From: Tepidimonas taiwanensis
GTDB lineage: Bacteria > Pseudomonadota > Gammaproteobacteria > Burkholderiales > Burkholderiaceae_C
Assembly: GCF_020162115.1 (NCBI RefSeq)
Contig: NZ_CP083911.1
Coordinates: 806,001 to 870,000 of the forward strand
Reading direction: 5' to 3'
Length of the DNA stretch: 64,000 bases
Positions 54,887 through 62,397 of the stretch are shown in pieces; within the stretch, counting starts at the first letter, position 1, and each line of letters opens with the position of its first letter. The translations under genes and the position numbers were made by a program. A model generated the notes under the pieces. That model did not search any database. It was given only the letters and a program-made list of their open reading frames with translations, and was not told the DNA's origin.

Positions 54887-55684
54887 ATGAGTGCTGAAGA
54901 TCGCTTTTGTCAAACGCCAGGGGGTGGGGAAATTTGTTATAGGGTTTATGGAAATAGCCATAGAGATGTTGTGTTATTAATAGCCGGGTTGGGGTTGCAA
55001 CTAATCTATTGGCCAGAGGAGTTCGTCGCTGCTTTGGTGGAAAGAGGGGTGAAGGTTGTGGTTTTTGATAATCGAGATTCCGGTCGCTCGTTTTATTCCG
55101 ATACCCCAGTCCCAAGTAGTTGGAGCCACTTGCTCAGGGCCAAAACCGACGGTTATACGCTGTCCGATATGGCGGCTGATGTGATTGCGCTAATGGATTC
55201 ATTAAAAATACAAAATGCTCACCTCGTTGGAATGTCAATGGGAGGGATGATCGCCCAGGTGTGCGCCGCACGATATCCAAACCGAACGAAGTCATTAACC
55301 AGCATTTTTTCAAGTACAGGTTCTTTAAAAGTGGGGCAGCCTTCGCTAAGTGGATTGTGCGCTCTTTTGAAAAATAATTCACGTGATGAAAAGGAATTTG
55401 TTGAAAACTATGTGCGCACCATGCGGTTAATTGGCGCTAGAGTTGATACTAACGAAAACCGACATAAAGCGTATGCTCGGGCAGCTTGGATAAGAGGCGG
55501 GGGCGAGCGAATTAATGACGGTATTTCTAGACAAATTTCGGCAATAATTAATTCTGGAGATCGCACGCGAGAGTTGAGTTTTGTGCGGTGTCCAACGTTA
55601 GTAATGCATGGTGACGTTGACAAAGTGGTTGCGCCCAGTGGGGGATACGCTACTGCTGCGGCCATTAGAGGTTCAAGATTTATT
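54887..55684 (+). pseudogene. Alpha/beta hydrolase, N-terminal 266 codons (split by IS481)
   Basis: Serine hydrolase fragment. The oxyanion region is LLIAGLGLQLIYWPE, the DNRDSGRS motif follows, the nucleophile Ser is in LVGMSMGGMIAQVCA, and the acid is likely in VMHGDVDKVVAP. The catalytic His is missing here because an IS481 copy inserted at TTTATT. It lies in the downstream piece at 56769. The residual ORF continues into the IS to 55783 with an unrelated tail. ATG 54887 chosen; a TTG at 54872 is also in frame. It begins 35 bp after the monooxygenase, so the two were probably co-transcribed, perhaps to hydrolyse the ester or lactone product. Confidence 0.88.
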
Positions 55685-56762
55685 TGTCGCATCCCGGATG
55701 ATTGGATAGTGCCATCACGCCATGCGTACCTGCTGGCGGTAAGCGTTCTGCGCGAGCTGCTGGGCAGCGGGTCAAGGCGTTGACGACCATCATCGGGAGA
55801 TGCCCTCATGAACATCAAGCTGCATGCCCTGGCGCGTACAACGCCAGCCATACGGCGCGAGATCGCGCTGTCGGATGAGCCGGCTGCGGTGTTGGCTGAG
55901 CGTTACGGCGTTTCGCTCATGACGGTGTACAAGTGGAAGCGCCGCGAGGATTTTCTGGATCGCTCCCACACCCCGCACCGGCTGCGTACCACCATGACCC
56001 CGGCGCAGGAGGCCATTGCAGTGGAGCTGCGCAAGACGCTGCTGCTGCCGCTGGATGATCTGCTGTCGGTCATGCGCGAGTTCGTCTGTCCTGACGTGTC
56101 GCGCTCGGGACTGGATCGCTGCTTGCGACGCCACGGCGTGGGGTCGCTGCGATCCCTCAAGCCCCAGGTGCCCAAACCCGCACATCAGCCCTTTGCCGCT
56201 TACGAGCCGGGCTTCATTCATATCGACGTGAAGTACCTGCCGCAAATGGCCGATGAGACGCGGCGGCGCTACCTCTTTGTGGCCATCGACCGTGCCACGC
56301 GCTGGGTCTTCATTGCCCTGTACGCCTCCAAGAGCGCGAGAAACGCGCGCGCCTTCCTCAAGTCGCTGCTCACGGCGTGCCCGATCAAGATCAACAAGAT
56401 CCTCACAGACAATGGCAAGGAGTTCACCGCACGGCTGCTGGGGCAGCCCAGTGCCACCCACGCCTTCGAGAGCCTGTGCGAGGCACTCGGCATCGAGCAC
56501 CGCACCACGCGCGTGCGACGCCCCCAGACCAACGGGATGGTAGAGCGCTTCAACGGCCGCATCGAGGAGGTGCTGCGCAGCCACCACTTCATCAGCGGCG
56601 AGGATCTCGAGAAGACCCTGCTGCGCTATGCTTGGCTTTACAACCACCAGCTGCCCCAGGCCGCACTCAAGGGTCTCACGCCCATGCAGGCCATGAAACA
56701 GTGGTACACGTCACACCCGCATCTGTTCCAAAAACGGCCATATGATCATCCGGGATGTGACA
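55685..56762 (+). mobile_element. IS481-type element, 1,078 bp, copy 2 (in the hydrolase)
   Basis: Same length and ends as copy 1 at 47185-48262 but opposite orientation. Duplications TTTATT lie at 55679-55684 and 56763-56768. It splits the hydrolase gene in the same direction of transcription. Confidence 0.95.
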
Positions 56763-56791
56763 TTTATTATTATTCCGGGCTTGGGACATGA
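55808..56791 (+). CDS. IS481-type transposase (copy 2), host-encoded tail
   Basis: 327 aa; identical to copy 1 up to HPGCDI, then reads out of the element into the hydrolase remnant (tail YYYSGLGT) before a TGA. A GGGAG Shine-Dalgarno lies 8 bases before the ATG at 55808. Catalytic residues intact. Confidence 0.92.
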   Translation: MNIKLHALARTTPAIRREIALSDEPAAVLAERYGVSLMTVYKWKRREDFLDRSHTPHRLRTTMTPAQEAIAVELRKTLLLPLDDLLSVMREFVCPDVSRSGLDRCLRRHGVGSLRSLKPQVPKPAHQPFAAYEPGFIHIDVKYLPQMADETRRRYLFVAIDRATRWVFIALYASKSARNARAFLKSLLTACPIKINKILTDNGKEFTARLLGQPSATHAFESLCEALGIEHRTTRVRRPQTNGMVERFNGRIEEVLRSHHFISGEDLEKTLLRYAWLYNHQLPQAALKGLTPMQAMKQWYTSHPHLFQKRPYDHPGCDIYYYSGLGT

Positions 56792-56867
56792 CATATCGTT
56801 GCCGTTTATAGATTTAATGGCTGATTTAATATTAAGTCATATTTCTTTTGCTTCAAAAATAAACTAA
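56769..56867 (+). pseudogene. Alpha/beta hydrolase, C-terminal 32 codons
   Basis: Removing the IS and one TTTATT copy joins codon 266 of the hydrolase to IIPGLGHDISLPFIDLMADL and a TAA at 56865-56867, giving a 298-aa protein. The GHD motif supplies the catalytic His expected at this position in the fold. Confidence 0.88.
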
Positions 56868-56941
56868 GCATCTAGGGTGTCTAATGCTGTCCAGGTTAGG
56901 TTTAAATCAGGGTGGCCAACAATGTTAAGAAGGAGCAAGAG

Positions 56942-57823
56942 ATGTTTGTTCAAACTCTTCACAGAAATTCGGAAGTAAATGAAGTTGTGATGGCTTTAAG
57001 GGATGATGGTTGCGTAAAAATTGGTCACTTTCTCGATGATGATACCTTAAATGAGCTAAAGTCGGAGCTGCTGCCAGCTCTTGAGAAAATCGATAAAGGA
57101 GAAGATGCCTTCTTTCTGGGAGATAAGACGCGTCGTTTGTCGCGACTCTTTGCCCGAGCGCCGCGATCGATAAGTAAGATTGCTCTAAATCCGCTATTCT
57201 TAGATGCTGCGCGTTCTATATTACAGGCCAATCCCGTGAACGTCTGGATTGGAGAGGCCTCTTATCCCGTGATTCCTGACATACAAATTAGCGTTACGCA
57301 AGCGATTCAGATTCTGCCGGGCCAAAAAGCACAACCGTTGCACCGTGATGACGCAAATGTTTTGTGGCGACACCCCGCGTATGGACGCGAGGCTAGGGTG
57401 CAGATAATGGTAGCAATTTCCGACTTTACCGAAGAAAATGGGGCGACAAGGGTCATTCCCGGTAGCCACAAGTGGTCAGATGATCGTATGCCACGCGTCG
57501 AGGAAGCGGTTTCCGCAGAAATGGAGCCCGGTGATGCGCTTTTGTGGCTAGGATCTTTATATCACGGTGGTGGTGAGAATCGCTCAAATGGGCCGCGCAC
57601 CGGAGTGACGATCGCGTATGATCTTGCTTTTCTGCGGCAGGAAGAAAATCAATATTTATCCATTCCTATTGAGGTAATGAAACAGTTTCCTGAGGAATTA
57701 CAGAAATTACTCGGGTGGACGCGAAGCGTGACCCAGAACGGATGGGTTGAGATTAACGGACAAATGCGGGATCCATTGGACTTATTGCATAAAAAAGAGT
57801 TTACGGATGTTGGTGTATTTTGA
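56942..57823 (+). CDS. Phytanoyl-CoA dioxygenase (PhyH)-family oxygenase
   Basis: Fe(II)/2-oxoglutarate-dependent oxygenase of 293 aa. The iron facial triad is visible as HRD in QPLHRDDANVLWRHP and the distal His in WLGSLYHGGGENRS; the 2-oxoglutarate-binding Arg is likely in GPRTGVTIAYDL. The N-terminal LRDDGCVKIGHFLDDDTLNE is typical of the family. I chose ATG 56942, with AAGGAG six bases upstream, over GTG 56912. It is the third gene of the monooxygenase-hydrolase run and the only enzyme of the three still intact. Hydroxylation of a hydrophobic or carboxylic substrate is likely; the exact substrate is unknown. AT-rich, so probably imported. Confidence 0.87.
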   Translation: MFVQTLHRNSEVNEVVMALRDDGCVKIGHFLDDDTLNELKSELLPALEKIDKGEDAFFLGDKTRRLSRLFARAPRSISKIALNPLFLDAARSILQANPVNVWIGEASYPVIPDIQISVTQAIQILPGQKAQPLHRDDANVLWRHPAYGREARVQIMVAISDFTEENGATRVIPGSHKWSDDRMPRVEEAVSAEMEPGDALLWLGSLYHGGGENRSNGPRTGVTIAYDLAFLRQEENQYLSIPIEVMKQFPEELQKLLGWTRSVTQNGWVEINGQMRDPLDLLHKKEFTDVGVF

Positions 57824-58605
57824 GTGCTGTGCAATAAATGTGGCGCGAGCTCTCAGGTGACGAGAATGTTGTCTGTTAGTAAACTGTGTGTAATCGCGGC
57901 ATGAGTCGCATTGGTTGCACAAAATTTACTTTGTAATTTCTTGTTGCCAAATGTAGCTCGTTATTCCCGCGGCGGTCGTTATGGCCGCCGCGCCCAAAAT
58001 ACGGGTCAGAGGGAAAACCAAAATATTTTAGTTGTGGCGGCTAGACGCGTTCTATTAGTATTCAGCGCCGGCTGTTTAACTTCGAAAAGCAACGCAGTAG
58101 ATCAACTCGCATGGTCTCATTGGTTACCACGCTTTTGAACATAGCGCTAAGTCTGCGAGTCGACGTTTTATTTTTTATTGGTTGGCGCCATTTTCCTCGA
58201 AGACTGAGTCGGAGGCGTTCATTTAGCTTGATTCGGCGAAACATGGTTGTATTGAAAGGTAAGCACTGTTGGCGTTGAATACACTGGTGCATATCCATTG
58301 TTTTTGCGTCGTGGTTTCTTTTTTGGAGCCGTGATGAAAAATGCTGCAGAAGTTGTGACTGATCAGAATAACATCATGAAGTTCCGCCATAGGGTCGAGG
58401 TGCGCGAGGTACTTCATGCGTTTTTTGATTGCGCCGACGGGTAGGTGCGAGACATGGGGTTGACGCGGTTAAAAGGCGGGGTGGCGAAGACGGCGCTAAA
58501 TGCGGAAATAGGTTACAGGACAAGTGACCGGGATATAGGCTCTAGGCTAGGTGCGCCGGACGACGTAATGTGGCGCTTAAACGCTACGTAATTGAGAGGC
58601 TTGTA
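57824..58605. other. 782-bp region without a confident gene
   Basis: Follows the dioxygenase. It includes a perfect 8-bp GC stem (CGCGGCGG 57968-57975 with CCGCCGCG 57985-57992) in otherwise AT-rich DNA, possibly ending the cluster transcript, although no T-run follows. A 64-codon minus-strand ORF (58223-58417, beginning MKYLAHLDPMAELHD) has no family I recognise. The GC-richer segment at about 58430-58570 looks like scrambled or decayed mobile DNA, but I cannot name it. Confidence 0.35.
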
Positions 58606-58797
58606 ATGGATATGTCGTTATTTCTATTTTTGCTGAGTGATTTGTCGTTGGCTGGTTGTGGTTATTACTTTGGGTGGAGGTTCTGGAAGCGAGATAGTAT
58701 TTTGTTGAGTTTTGAGTGGTGGATTGTGGTCGTTTCTGCGTCGAGCTTTTTTCTTTATGCTATTTCGCAGTGGTCTATTTTTTATTCACTTTCAATA
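58606..58797 (+). pseudogene. Small multi-spanning membrane protein, first 64 codons (split by IS)
   Basis: ATG 58606 has GAGAGG six bases upstream. Two hydrophobic helices are visible (LFLFLLSDLSLAGCGYYF and WWIVVVSASSFFLYAIS). The IS at 58798 interrupts at TCAATA. The residual frame ends in the IS with tail VAPEIFLTR, the same IS-encoded peptide seen on PucR. With the piece at 60425 the original protein was 212 aa. No family recognised. Confidence 0.75.
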
Positions 58798-58864
58798 GTC
58801 GCCCCTGAAATATTCCTAACCCGTTGATAAAGCGTTCGTTTTTGGCTGTTTTGCGGTACAATTT

Positions 58865-58903
58865 CTCCCAGCTTTTTGCCACCCTCGACGCGGTTGCTGG
58901 GAG
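58865..58903 (+). promoter_or_regulatory. Leader hairpin hiding the transposase ribosome site (1,621-bp IS)
   Basis: CTCCCAGC (58865-58872) pairs perfectly with GCTGGGAG (58896-58903), which contains the Shine-Dalgarno for ATG 58912. A TACAAT -10 box at 58857-58862 would start transcription near 58869, inside the 5' arm. Compared with the 1,632-bp IS, the loop-closing A-T pair is C-G here, a compensatory change. Confidence 0.6.
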
Positions 58904-58911
58904 TTCTGACC

Positions 58912-60402
58912 ATGGCCGAGTGCATGCACAGCGAGGATTTTTTCCGGCTGCGTCTGGAGCACATGATCGATGTGCGCCACCCACTGGCGGTGCTGGCACA
59001 GCGCATGCCGTGGCAGCGGCTCGAGCACGCGATCGCGCAGCGCCTGGCGCGCGCACCCCGCAGCCAGGCTGTCGAGGCGCTGGACGACGCGATCGACCTC
59101 TTCGGTGAGCAGCGCGCGCGCACCCGGCGCACCAGCCGCGCGGGGCGGCCGCGCGTGCCGCTGCGCATCATGATCAGCCTGCTGTACCTCAAGCACGCCT
59201 TCAACGAGTCCGATGAAGGCGTGGTGCAGCGCTGGAGAGACACGCCCCGCTGGCAGTATTTCTCGGGCTGTGCCTACTACGAGGATCGGCTGCCGTGCGA
59301 TGCCACGACGCTGGTGAAGTTTCGCCAGTGGCTCGGGGAAGAAGGGGTGGAGGAGCTGCTGGCGCAGACGATCAATGTGGCGGTCGAACTCGAGCTCATC
59401 GAGCCGCAGGCGCTCGAGCACCTGGTGGTGGACAGCACCGTGCAGCACAAGGCCATCGCCCACCCCAGCGACAGCCGGCTGCTGGAGGTGGCGCGAGTCA
59501 AGCTCGTGGCGGCGGCCAAGAACGCCGGGGTGCAGCTCAAGCAGACCTTTGCGAAGGAGGGGCAGCGACTGCGGCGCAAGGCTGCCGGCTACGCGCATGC
59601 CAGGCAGTTCAAGCGGCTGCGCCGCACCATCGAGCGCCAGGCCACGATCGTGGGACGCTTGGCGCGCGAGATCGAGCGCAAAGCCACGGCACTGACGCAG
59701 GCTGCACGCGAGGCCCTGGGCGAGTCGCTGGCCAAGGCGCAACAGATCATGGCGCAGAGCCGCCAGCGCAAGGCCAACGCAGGGCATCCCAAGCTGTATG
59801 CCTGGCACGCACCGGAGGTCGATTGCATCAGCAAAGGCAAGGCGCGCAGCCCCTACGAGTTCGGGGTGAAGGTCGGTGTGGCCAGCACCCTGCAGCACAA
59901 CCTGGTCGTGGGTGCGCGCGCCTTTCACGGCAATCCCTACGACGGACACACCCTGTGGGCGCAGCTCGAACAGGCCACCATCCTGATGCAGGACAACGCC
60001 GTCGCTCCCACCGAGGTGTACGTGGACCTGGGCTACCGCGGGGTGGAGGCCGACAACCCACAGGTGCGCATCGTGCACCGCGGGCGCTGGCGGTGCCTGA
60101 GTCGCTCCGATCGGCGCCGGCTCAAGCGCCGCCAGGCCATCGAACCCATCATCGGGCACCTGAAGGCCGATTGCCGCATGGATCGCTGTCACCTCAAGGG
60201 CGAGCGGGGCGATCGGCTGCACGCGGTGCTGTGCGCGGCCGGCTACAACATCCGCTGGCTGCTGCGCATGATCGCCAAGCGGGGCATCGGCCCCCTTGTG
60301 GCGGTTCTTTTGCGTCTGCTGCTGCGCCTGCTACAAACCATCGAGCAGGCAAAGCGCGCGCTCACCACCCCCATGCCAGGGACGCTGCGAGCGGTGGGGT
60401 GA
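58912..60402 (+). CDS. IS5-type DDE transposase of the 1,621-bp IS
   Basis: Transposase of 496 aa, readily alignable with that of the 1,632-bp element over its whole length but clearly diverged, most in the N-terminal 60 residues and the C-terminal tail. Catalytic segments are VVDSTVQHKAIAHPSDS, YVDLGYRGVEADNPQV and RRQAIEPIIGHLKADCR. ATG 58912 was chosen for its GGGAG Shine-Dalgarno 8 bases upstream. The frame is intact, so the element may be active. Confidence 0.93.
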   Translation: MAECMHSEDFFRLRLEHMIDVRHPLAVLAQRMPWQRLEHAIAQRLARAPRSQAVEALDDAIDLFGEQRARTRRTSRAGRPRVPLRIMISLLYLKHAFNESDEGVVQRWRDTPRWQYFSGCAYYEDRLPCDATTLVKFRQWLGEEGVEELLAQTINVAVELELIEPQALEHLVVDSTVQHKAIAHPSDSRLLEVARVKLVAAAKNAGVQLKQTFAKEGQRLRRKAAGYAHARQFKRLRRTIERQATIVGRLAREIERKATALTQAAREALGESLAKAQQIMAQSRQRKANAGHPKLYAWHAPEVDCISKGKARSPYEFGVKVGVASTLQHNLVVGARAFHGNPYDGHTLWAQLEQATILMQDNAVAPTEVYVDLGYRGVEADNPQVRIVHRGRWRCLSRSDRRRLKRRQAIEPIIGHLKADCRMDRCHLKGERGDRLHAVLCAAGYNIRWLLRMIAKRGIGPLVAVLLRLLLRLLQTIEQAKRALTTPMPGTLRAVG

Positions 60403-60424
60403 ATTTTTCAGGGGCAACTCAATA

Positions 60425-60871
60425 TTTCTTGATGCGTTTTCAAGATGGTTCGGGTTTCCGGTTATTGTGGTTGTGGGGGTAATTATTTTTGCTCGGGGCG
60501 TGCGCCTCGCTCGATGGCTTGAGATTGCATTATTTGTGGTTGGTTTTCTGGGGGCTTATATTTGGGTAACATATGAAGTTTTGGCGCCGGTGAAGCCGTG
60601 GGTGTATCTCATTTTGGCAATTTGGTTTGCTGGATTTTCTGTGTATTTGGCGGCTCAACTGTTCTCTTTCAATAAAAAATATCTTGCGTTGTTTTTGTTT
60701 TTGGTTGTAGTTTTTAATTTGTTCATCGCTATAGCTTACGACTTCTATCATATTCCGTGGGATGATGAGCATCGCACGACGTTTTATACTCTGGCGCTAG
60801 CCTCGTGGGCGTTATTGTTAACAGCGTACTATTATGCGTGCGAGGCATGTTTATCGTTGCGGAGACGATGA
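60425..60871 (+). pseudogene. Small multi-spanning membrane protein, last 148 codons
   Basis: In frame with 58606-58797 once the IS and one TCAATA are removed (SLSI joins FLDAFSRWFGFP). It contributes four or five hydrophobic helices, including PVIVVVGVIIFARG and LALFLFLVVVFNLFIAIAYD, and ends CEACLSLRRR. The whole protein would have six or seven membrane helices. The function is unknown; it may belong with the porin gene downstream. Confidence 0.75.
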
Positions 60872-61229
60872 GCTAAAGGTCTTTCTGTTGAATTGTTGAG
60901 TGGTTGCGTAATGTTAATATTCGGTTGTTGCGATATGTTCAAAAGTTTTGGGTGCGTTCTGATTAATTAAAGGTTGTTTGGGTAATCGGGTTTTGGGTGC
61001 TCTATTTTTGATGTTGCAATTGTAGGGTGGCTGAGAGTGTGGCTGGAGTGGTTTTGCGTGTGATTTTTTAGTCAAACTGTTTGATGGGTTGGGCGTAGTT
61101 TTCTTTGTTGCTTGTGATAAGGGCAATGCTTTCGTTTGAAAGGGGGTTTATGATGGTTGTCTGAGATGTGATTGGTGTATGTAAGCGTGTTGTGCTGTGT
61201 GTTTGTTGAATTGGGTAGAGGAGCGAACG
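60872..61229. other. 358-bp G+T-rich gap before the porin gene
   Basis: No credible gene. The plus strand is strikingly rich in G and T and poor in C through this stretch, continuing the bias of the flanking genes. It should hold the porin promoter, but I could not fix -35/-10 boxes. Confidence 0.4.
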
Positions 61230-61916
61230 ATGAATGCATTCACGTATGTTTTTGTAGTCGTTTTGTTGGCTGTGATGTTCGGGCCAGGAGTTGCGAAAGC
61301 GGAGGTTTCCGGATCGCTTGGGGTGGTCTCATTGTATAAGTTTAATGGTATCGATGTTGATAGCAGGAGTAGTCGAAATAATAATGGTTTCAATCCATCG
61401 CTTCAGGGTGATATTCGCTACAGTTTTGATAATGGGTTTTATCTTGGGGCGGCTTTTTCGACCGGTAAATTTTCTGATGGCATTAATCAAGCGAATGTGG
61501 AAATAGATGCTGTGGTTGGCTTAACGGGTGGAAACGAAAGTGGGGTTTCTTATGATGTTTCAGTTGCCCGTTACTATTTTCCTGGTGTTCGGTTGTTGAC
61601 GGTGAATGAGGTGAATGCTTCTGTCTCATATGGGTGGTTTGCTATTCGTTTTGGGAGGACTTTTGGTGGTAAATTGGAGAGTTTCGAGAGACTTGCATTT
61701 GTGTATTCGCAGCCGATTGATTCAAGGCTTTCATTTGTTGCTGAGGTGGGTAAGTTGAATAGCCTGATTTTAAATCGGCCTGGTTATTTTTCGGTTGGCG
61801 TTGTATATGATCTCGGCGAGGGGTGGGCGTTATCGGGTGTGGTGACTGGTGCTCAAAATAAAGCCGGTCCGGAGGGGCGTAAGAGGATTGTATTGGGTGT
61901 TAAAAAGCAGTTTTAA
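61230..61916 (+). CDS. TorF-family putative outer-membrane porin
   Basis: Outer-membrane beta-barrel-like protein of 228 aa. A signal peptide (MNAFTYVFVVVLLAVMFGPG, then VAKA, cleavage before EVSGS) is followed by SGSLGVVSLYKFNGIDVDSR and PSLQGDIRYSFDNGFYLGAA, the pattern of the TorF/TIGR02001 proteins. It ends in a C-terminal Phe (KKQF), as outer-membrane barrels do. ATG 61230 has AGAGGAG upstream at good spacing. The gene is AT/GT-rich and intact; a solute-uptake role for the island's catabolic genes is a guess. Confidence 0.82.
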   Translation: MNAFTYVFVVVLLAVMFGPGVAKAEVSGSLGVVSLYKFNGIDVDSRSSRNNNGFNPSLQGDIRYSFDNGFYLGAAFSTGKFSDGINQANVEIDAVVGLTGGNESGVSYDVSVARYYFPGVRLLTVNEVNASVSYGWFAIRFGRTFGGKLESFERLAFVYSQPIDSRLSFVAEVGKLNSLILNRPGYFSVGVVYDLGEGWALSGVVTGAQNKAGPEGRKRIVLGVKKQF

Positions 61917-62397
61917 TTTAAAGTGAAAGTTGTGCCGGCCTTGTCTTAGAGGTGCCGGGATCGGCAACTTCTTTGAAGCGTGGCGTGGGTAGGCCAGAAT
62001 CAAAACTGGCCTTCTCGTGTAAACGGTTTGGCTTCCGGGGTCGGCTAATCAGAAGAAGCCGGGTTTGCGACTAGAGGCGATGCAGCACACATTTGGCTGA
62101 GATTTTGGCTTTGGATAGCCGGTTTTGGGTCCGTAGCGGCTGCTACCGGCGGCGCCGGGCAGGGCTAGATTGCGATCTGCGTGGCGCAAGGGGAGATTCG
62201 GTTCACATGTTTCAATAGTTTATAGGAGGCTTGGAGCTGCGCTTGAGCGAGGGTTCACCGGTGAGGCGGGTTGCTTTACATGCGGTATTGTTTTATGCTA
62301 CACGCGCGCTGCTCGCGCTTGCAGAAACTTTGGAGGTCTTTCTCGGCGCTTAAGGTAGTGTGAAGGTTCAGATTCTTCTAGCAAGGAGGTATTGAGT
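61917..62397. other. 481-bp gap between the porin and the acyl-CoA synthetase
   Basis: Contains two inverted repeats that may end the porin transcript: an imperfect one with arms at 61927-61932 (AAGTTG) and 61965-61970 (CAACTT), and GGCCAG/CTGGCC at 61992-61997 and 62006-62011 followed by a short pyrimidine run. The last part carries the strong Shine-Dalgarno AAGGAGGT at 62383-62390 for the next gene. Base composition moves from AT/GT-rich to GC-rich here, marking the island border. Confidence 0.5.

Larger units (their letters stand above)
58798..60418 (+). mobile_element. IS5-type element, 1,621 bp, relative of the 1,632-bp IS
   Basis: Ends GTCGCCCCTGAAATATTC and (inverted) GTTGCCCCTGAAAAATTC; duplications TCAATA at 58792-58797 and 60419-60424. 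Clearly related to but diverged from the 1,632-bp element. It disrupts a membrane-protein gene in the same orientation. Confidence 0.94.

Noticed and set aside
55408..55851. Minus-strand ORF across the hydrolase and the IS481 end
   Set aside because: Antisense chimera of the hydrolase fragment and IS sequence, with no ribosome site or family.
47185..56762. Composite transposon bounded by the two IS481-type copies
   Set aside because: Each has its own duplication (ACTAGA and TTTATT), and the inner DNA is host island sequence interrupted separately.
58223..58417. 64-codon minus-strand ORF after the dioxygenase
   Set aside because: No family, no ribosome site and isolated; mentioned only in the gap description.
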